From an uncultured Oscillospiraceae bacterium (lineage in GTDB: Bacteria > Bacillota > Clostridia > Oscillospirales > Ruminococcaceae), in assembly GCA_949743955.1 (NCBI GenBank), contig CATJVQ010000046.1, positions 1-35,797 of the forward strand: 35,797 nucleotides of DNA, in the 5' to 3' direction. Positions 32,237 through 35,797 of the stretch are shown one piece after another. The position numbers and the translations under genes are program-made. Position 1 is the stretch's first letter; every line of letters begins with the position of its first letter. The notes under the pieces are model-generated. The model was not told the origin of the DNA and made no database searches. It saw only the letters and a program-made list of their open reading frames with translations.

Positions 32237-34816
32237 TCATTTCTGGAGGAAACTGCGCACCTCGCGCTCGATGGCGGTGAGCTCATCGTGGAACGCGGAG
32301 GCAGAGACACGCAGGGCCCCGTGACTGAGGATGATCACCTGCTCGAGTCCGTCGGACGTGACGACGCGCACGCGGTGACGGCGGCTCAGCTCATGCGTCA
32401 CCTTTTCGATATACATATCGGCTGTCTCCGCCTCGCGGGTGTAGACAACGCTGATGTTGTGATACTTTTCAACCTCCCCAACATTCCCGTGCACGCGGTA
32501 GGCATCGAACACGAGGATCACCTCGCACGGGTGGAAGCCGCGGTAGCTGCACAGCCTGTCCATGAGCTGGCGGCGGGCCATGTCCATGTCCTCGCCGGCC
32601 AGCGTTTTGAGCTCGTCCCAGGCGAAGATGACATTATACCCGTCGATAAGCAGATAGACAGGTCCCTCCGGCATCGGCGCGGCTGGGCGGCGGTCCGGGA
32701 CAGGGTCGCGTACCGTGTGCAGCGCGGCGCGTTCATCCCGGCGGATGGGACCGTATGTCCGCTCAAAGATGGCCATGAGCTCTTTGTCCTCCTCGAGCGT
32801 TGTCCGGTATGCGGCCGCTCGGCTGCGCACCGCCGGGCTGTACGCAGCCGAGCCGCTCTCCGCCTCCGGGGCGGATACGCTGCCGCCCGGCGTGAAGCCG
32901 GTGGAGAGGTGCATCGAGCTGTCGGCCCTGTCCCATTTGACAGTGAACCCGGCCCCGTGCGCGCAGAAGACGGAGTCGGCCGTGTTCTCGACGTCGGCGT
33001 CCGGATCATAGCCGATGGCGGCGATGACAGCGTCGGCGTTGTGGCAGGGCTCATATCCGCGGAAGGTGCAGGAGAGGTGCCCCTGCCCATGGGAATAGCC
33101 GGTCAGCTCCGCCGGATAGCCGCGCATCTCGCTCACGGGCGCGCTCCCCGTAATCAGGACAGTCTCCCCCAGTGTCTCGGGCGGGGAGAAGGAGGCGCAC
33201 ATGCGCTGCAGATCGGACAGGGCGCGTCCGGCGAGGGAGGAGGGCGCTTCAAGGCGGAAATCATACCATGGCTCGAGCAGGACGCTCTTTCCCTTGCGCA
33301 GTCCCTGCCGCACGGCACGGTAAGTGGCCTGCCGGAAATCCCCCCCTTCGGTGTGCTTGAGGTGGGCGCGCCCGGTCAGGAGCGTAATTTTGAGATCGGT
33401 GACGGGGGATCCCGTCAGTACACCGCGGTGCACCCTCTCCTCAAGGTGGGTGAGGATGAGACGCTGCCAGTTGCGGTCGAGCACATCCTCGCTACACGCA
33501 GAGGCATAGCACATCCCGCTGCCGGGATCGCCTGGCTCGAGCAGAAGATGGACTTCGGCATAGTGGCGAAGCGGCTCAAAATGCCCTGCCCCCTCGCCCG
33601 GTTCGGCGAGCGTCTCCTTATAACCGATGCTTCCCTCGCCGACCTCGACCCGCATCCCGAAACGCTCCTCAAGCAGATGGGAGAGGATCTCGAGCTGAAC
33701 CTCGCCCATGAGCTGGACATGGATCTCCTGAAGCTCCTCGCTCCAGACGACATGCAGCTGCGGCTCCTCCTCCTCGATCTGCCGCAGGCGGACGAGGGCG
33801 GTGTGGGCGTCGGGCCCGTCGGGCAGATCCACCCGATAAGTGAGCACGGGTTCGAGCAGGGGGGAGCGCGGCTCGGGCTCCAGGCCGAACGCATCCCCGG
33901 GGCGGGTCTGCCCGAGCCCGAGTGCGGCGCAGATCATGCCGGGGAGAGCGGTGTCCACAGTGGAAAATTTCGCGCCCGAATAGATCCGGAGCTGGTTGAT
34001 TTTCTCCGTTCCTCCGTCCGGCCCGGAGAGGGAGTCCCGGACGTGCAGTTCGCCCCCGGTGATTTTCATATAGGTCAGGCGGTTTCCCTGCGCGTCGCGG
34101 GCGATTTTATAGACACGCGCGCCGAATGCGGGTAGACAAACCGGATCCGGCGCGAAACGCTGGAGGCCGAGGAGGAATTCATCGACACCGAAGAGTTTGA
34201 GGGCCGAGCCGAAGAAACAGGGGAAGACGATCCGGCGCCCGACAGCGTCCCGGAGGGTTTCATCGTCGAGGGATCCGGTGTCGAGGTAGCGGGAGAGGAG
34301 GCTGTCGTCGCACAAAGCGGCGGCTTCGTCGCGGATATCGGCGGGGGCGCTGAAATCGACACATCCCTCGCTGAGGCGCGCGCGCACTTCGTTCAGGCGC
34401 GCGTCGTGCCCCGCGCCGGGCAGATCCATCTTGTTGATGAACAGGAACGTGGGCACCGCGTGCCGCCGCAGGAGGCGCCAGAGCGTGAGCGTATGGCTCT
34501 GCACGCCGTCCGTCCCGCTGATGACGAGGATAGCGCAGTCGAGCACCTGGAGCGTGCGCTCCATTTCAGGGGAGAAATCGACATGCCCGGGCGTATCGAG
34601 CAGGGTGAACTGACAATCGCTCAACGGGAGAAGAGCCTGCTTGGAAAAGATGGTGATGCCGCGCTCCCGCTCGAGAGCGTAGGTATCGAGGAAGGCGTCG
34701 CCCTTGTCCACACGCCCGAGGCGCTTGAGGCTGCCGGAACGGTAGAGCATCGCTTCGGAGAGGGTGGTCTTCCCGGAGTCGACATGCGCGAGAATCCCAA
34801 CGACCAAGCGCTTCAT
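32237..34816 (-). CDS. EF-G/TetM-like translational GTPase fused to a YacP/Rae1-type NYN ribonuclease domain
   Basis: An 859-residue protein in two parts. Residues 1-640 are a TetM/EF-G-like GTPase: G1 AHVDSGKTT (10-18), RGIT (52-55), DTPGH (74-78), NKMD (128-131), SAL (204-206), then domains II-V including GEVQLEILSHLLEERFG and an HGAGF motif at 621-625. Residues 645-715 are a variable linker. Residues 716-859 are a NYN/PIN-like domain matching B. subtilis YacP/Rae1, which cuts mRNA in the ribosomal A site: DGYN (D725), VFDAY (D771), ETAD (D800) and TSDGLEQ (D822) supply the acidic cluster. A GTPase that enters the A site with a tethered A-site nuclease suggests ribosome-linked mRNA cleavage or rescue; that is inference. 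The ATG overlaps the nfo stop by 4 bases, so the two are coupled. The GTPase half may draw automatic tetracycline-resistance calls, which the fusion argues against. Confidence 0.9.
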   Translation of the reverse strand: MKRLVVGILAHVDSGKTTLSEAMLYRSGSLKRLGRVDKGDAFLDTYALERERGITIFSKQALLPLSDCQFTLLDTPGHVDFSPEMERTLQVLDCAILVISGTDGVQSHTLTLWRLLRRHAVPTFLFINKMDLPGAGHDARLNEVRARLSEGCVDFSAPADIRDEAAALCDDSLLSRYLDTGSLDDETLRDAVGRRIVFPCFFGSALKLFGVDEFLLGLQRFAPDPVCLPAFGARVYKIARDAQGNRLTYMKITGGELHVRDSLSGPDGGTEKINQLRIYSGAKFSTVDTALPGMICAALGLGQTRPGDAFGLEPEPRSPLLEPVLTYRVDLPDGPDAHTALVRLRQIEEEEPQLHVVWSEELQEIHVQLMGEVQLEILSHLLEERFGMRVEVGEGSIGYKETLAEPGEGAGHFEPLRHYAEVHLLLEPGDPGSGMCYASACSEDVLDRNWQRLILTHLEERVHRGVLTGSPVTDLKITLLTGRAHLKHTEGGDFRQATYRAVRQGLRKGKSVLLEPWYDFRLEAPSSLAGRALSDLQRMCASFSPPETLGETVLITGSAPVSEMRGYPAELTGYSHGQGHLSCTFRGYEPCHNADAVIAAIGYDPDADVENTADSVFCAHGAGFTVKWDRADSSMHLSTGFTPGGSVSAPEAESGSAAYSPAVRSRAAAYRTTLEEDKELMAIFERTYGPIRRDERAALHTVRDPVPDRRPAAPMPEGPVYLLIDGYNVIFAWDELKTLAGEDMDMARRQLMDRLCSYRGFHPCEVILVFDAYRVHGNVGEVEKYHNISVVYTREAETADMYIEKVTHELSRRHRVRVVTSDGLEQVIILSHGALRVSASAFHDELTAIEREVRSFLQK

Positions 34817-35646
34817 GACGCCAGCCTTTCCCGGATCATGCGGATTTCCGCGGCGTGGCCGGAATCGTCGAACGGAGTCTCCAGAAAAAATGGCAGCGAG
34901 GAAAGCGCCGGATGCCGCAGGACGCCGAGTAGCGCGTCCAGCCCTATCTCCCCCTGCCCGACGGGGGCGTGCCGATCCTTACGCGCGGCAAAGGGAGTCA
35001 TGCTGTCGTTGAGATGGACAGTGCGCAGAAGCGGCAGCCCGAGGACGCGGTCGAACTCCTCGAGCACATCGTCGAGGCGGTGGACGATATCGTACCCGGC
35101 GGAAAAGACATGGCAGGTGTCCAAGCAGACGCCGACACGCTCCGGGCGGCGCACACCGCCCCGGATGGCGCGCAGCTCCTCGAAACGCGAGCCGATCTCC
35201 GTCCCCTTACCGGACATTGTCTCCAAGAGGATCAGGATGTTCCCGTCCGCCTCGAGGGCGGTGTCCAGCCCCCGGATGATGTTTTCTATCCCCGCCTCCA
35301 CCCCGATGCCGGTGTGGCTGCCGGGGTGGAAGACGATGTACTCAATGCCCAGCGCGTCCATGCGGGCGGTATCCTCCCGTATAACGTCGCAGGCGAAGGA
35401 GTAGACGTCCTCCCGGGCGCTCGCCAGATTCATTGTGTAGGGGGCGTGCGCTAGGAGCGGGCCGAGGCCGTGCTCCTGTCTTGCGCGCTGAAAGGCGAGC
35501 ACTTCCTCGGGCGAAGGGGTTTTAAAGCTGGAGCCGCGCGGGTTGCGGCTGAAAAACTGCATGGTACCGGCCTGCATTGCCGCCGTGTTTTCCGCGGCCG
35601 CGGCAAGGCCCCCGGCAATGGACATGTGGCTTCCGATCGTCAGCAT
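34813..35646 (-). CDS. nfo: Deoxyribonuclease IV (endonuclease IV)
   Basis: A 277-residue AP endonuclease of the Nfo family, which nicks DNA 5' to abasic sites in base-excision repair. The fold's metal ligands are visible in order: GSHMS, LLAHAPYTMNLAS, EYIVFHPGSH, ILLETMSGKG, GVCLDTCHVFSAGYD, RTVHLNDS, DRHAPVGQGEIG and FFLETPFD. I chose the ATG at 35646, preceded by CGGAGAG; the open frame upstream has no homology and overlaps the promoter. The stop codon overlaps the ATG of the GTPase-NYN gene, an unusual pairing of DNA repair with a translation factor. A perfect -35 promoter lies just upstream. Confidence 0.96.
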   Translation of the reverse strand: MLTIGSHMSIAGGLAAAAENTAAMQAGTMQFFSRNPRGSSFKTPSPEEVLAFQRARQEHGLGPLLAHAPYTMNLASAREDVYSFACDVIREDTARMDALGIEYIVFHPGSHTGIGVEAGIENIIRGLDTALEADGNILILLETMSGKGTEIGSRFEELRAIRGGVRRPERVGVCLDTCHVFSAGYDIVHRLDDVLEEFDRVLGLPLLRTVHLNDSMTPFAARKDRHAPVGQGEIGLDALLGVLRHPALSSLPFFLETPFDDSGHAAEIRMIRERLAS

Positions 35647-35680
35647 GGCGTCTCTCCGTTCCTCATCAGAATCTCTCTTT

Positions 35681-35709
35681 AGTTTATCCCAAAGACAGGC
35701 GTCTGTCAA
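35681..35709 (-). promoter_or_regulatory. Promoter of nfo and the GTPase-NYN gene
   Basis: On the minus strand TTGACA (35704-35709) and TAAACT (35681-35686) are 17 bases apart, the same boxes and spacing as the rplU promoter. Transcription would begin about 30 bp before nfo. Confidence 0.8.
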
Positions 35710-35711
35710 AC

Positions 35712-35797
35712 CAAAAGGGCTGCCGCCCACCGCCGGGGACCCCCCCGCCTCGGCAAAAGTGTTTGGTCCGCCCAAGCCCCCCCGGGGGGCCGGGGCC
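35712..35797. other. GC-rich, palindrome-bearing right edge
   Basis: No gene is evident. Long C and G runs end in CCCCCCCGGGGGG followed by CCGGGGCC, which can fold on itself. A break in assembly or a strong secondary structure is likely here. Confidence 0.4.

Noticed and set aside
32189-34135. 648-codon plus-strand open frame
   Set aside because: It lies antisense to the GTPase-NYN gene. It exists because GC-rich coding sequence lacks stops on the other strand, and it shows no domain.
32237-34816. Tetracycline-resistance ribosomal protection gene
   Set aside because: The N-terminal half resembles TetM, but the C-terminal NYN ribonuclease domain, the HGAGF segment and the coupling to nfo point to another role. 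Nothing shows it confers resistance.

Overview
The window looks like a piece of a GC-rich Clostridia chromosome, probably a gut Oscillospirales/Ruminococcaceae-type organism. The evidence is the rplU-prp-rpmA cluster with a Prp-cleavable N-terminal extension on L27, an LplA/LplB sugar importer with a membrane-bound AraC regulator, a YmfF/YmfH-like M16 pair, a KTR-type cysteine-rich protein, Shine-Dalgarno sites of the AGGAGG type, and frequent GTG/TTG starts. Taxonomy is inferred from gene content only. No tRNA, rRNA or CRISPR array was seen.

Layout. (1) 1-11,584, minus strand: a carbohydrate-use region. A membrane-anchored AraC regulator (9254-11584) precedes a unit driven from a good promoter near 9,070-9,098: lipoprotein binding protein, LplB permease, aldo/keto reductase, a GH2 beta-mannosidase-like remnant, a LarA-type nickel racemase/epimerase homologue and a hexokinase-like kinase. 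A GntR/HutC regulator follows, then an rpiB-like gene whose promoter carries a HutC-type operator. This block is damaged: lplB is cut near its 3' end and its usual partner lplC is absent, the GH2 gene has two frame changes and no catalytic barrel, and rpiB is broken at about residue 104 beside unidentified sequence at the window edge.

(2) 12,104-15,155, plus: two tandem M24 (Xaa-Pro peptidase-like) genes and a NapH-like membrane ferredoxin, ending at a strong terminator. (3) 15,309-17,487: a compact TetR-MFS-KTR cassette with a 41-bp near-perfect palindromic operator over the promoter, two 4-bp gene overlaps and a frameshift in the KTR gene. (4) 17,494-22,148: a polytopic acyltransferase-like membrane protein (minus), a C_GCAxxG_C_C redox-type protein and uvrA. 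(5) 22,193-30,152: ptsI (minus), a nuclease-helicase fusion of the DinG/XPD class, an M16 peptidase pair, and lgt with a repetitive acidic tail. (6) 30,157-32,224: folD, then rplU-prp-rpmA with a 102-bp nested inverted repeat inserted in the rplU leader. (7) 32,237-35,646, minus: nfo (endonuclease IV) overlapping a gene for an EF-G/TetM-like GTPase fused to a C-terminal YacP/Rae1-type NYN ribonuclease domain.

The most interesting item is that GTPase-NYN fusion. A translocase-shaped factor that should enter the ribosomal A site carries a nuclease whose stand-alone relative cuts mRNA in the A site. This suggests a single-polypeptide ribosome-associated mRNA cleavage or rescue factor. The rplU-leader element, the frameshifted KTR cassette and the eroded sugar operon containing a LarA homologue are the next most useful leads.
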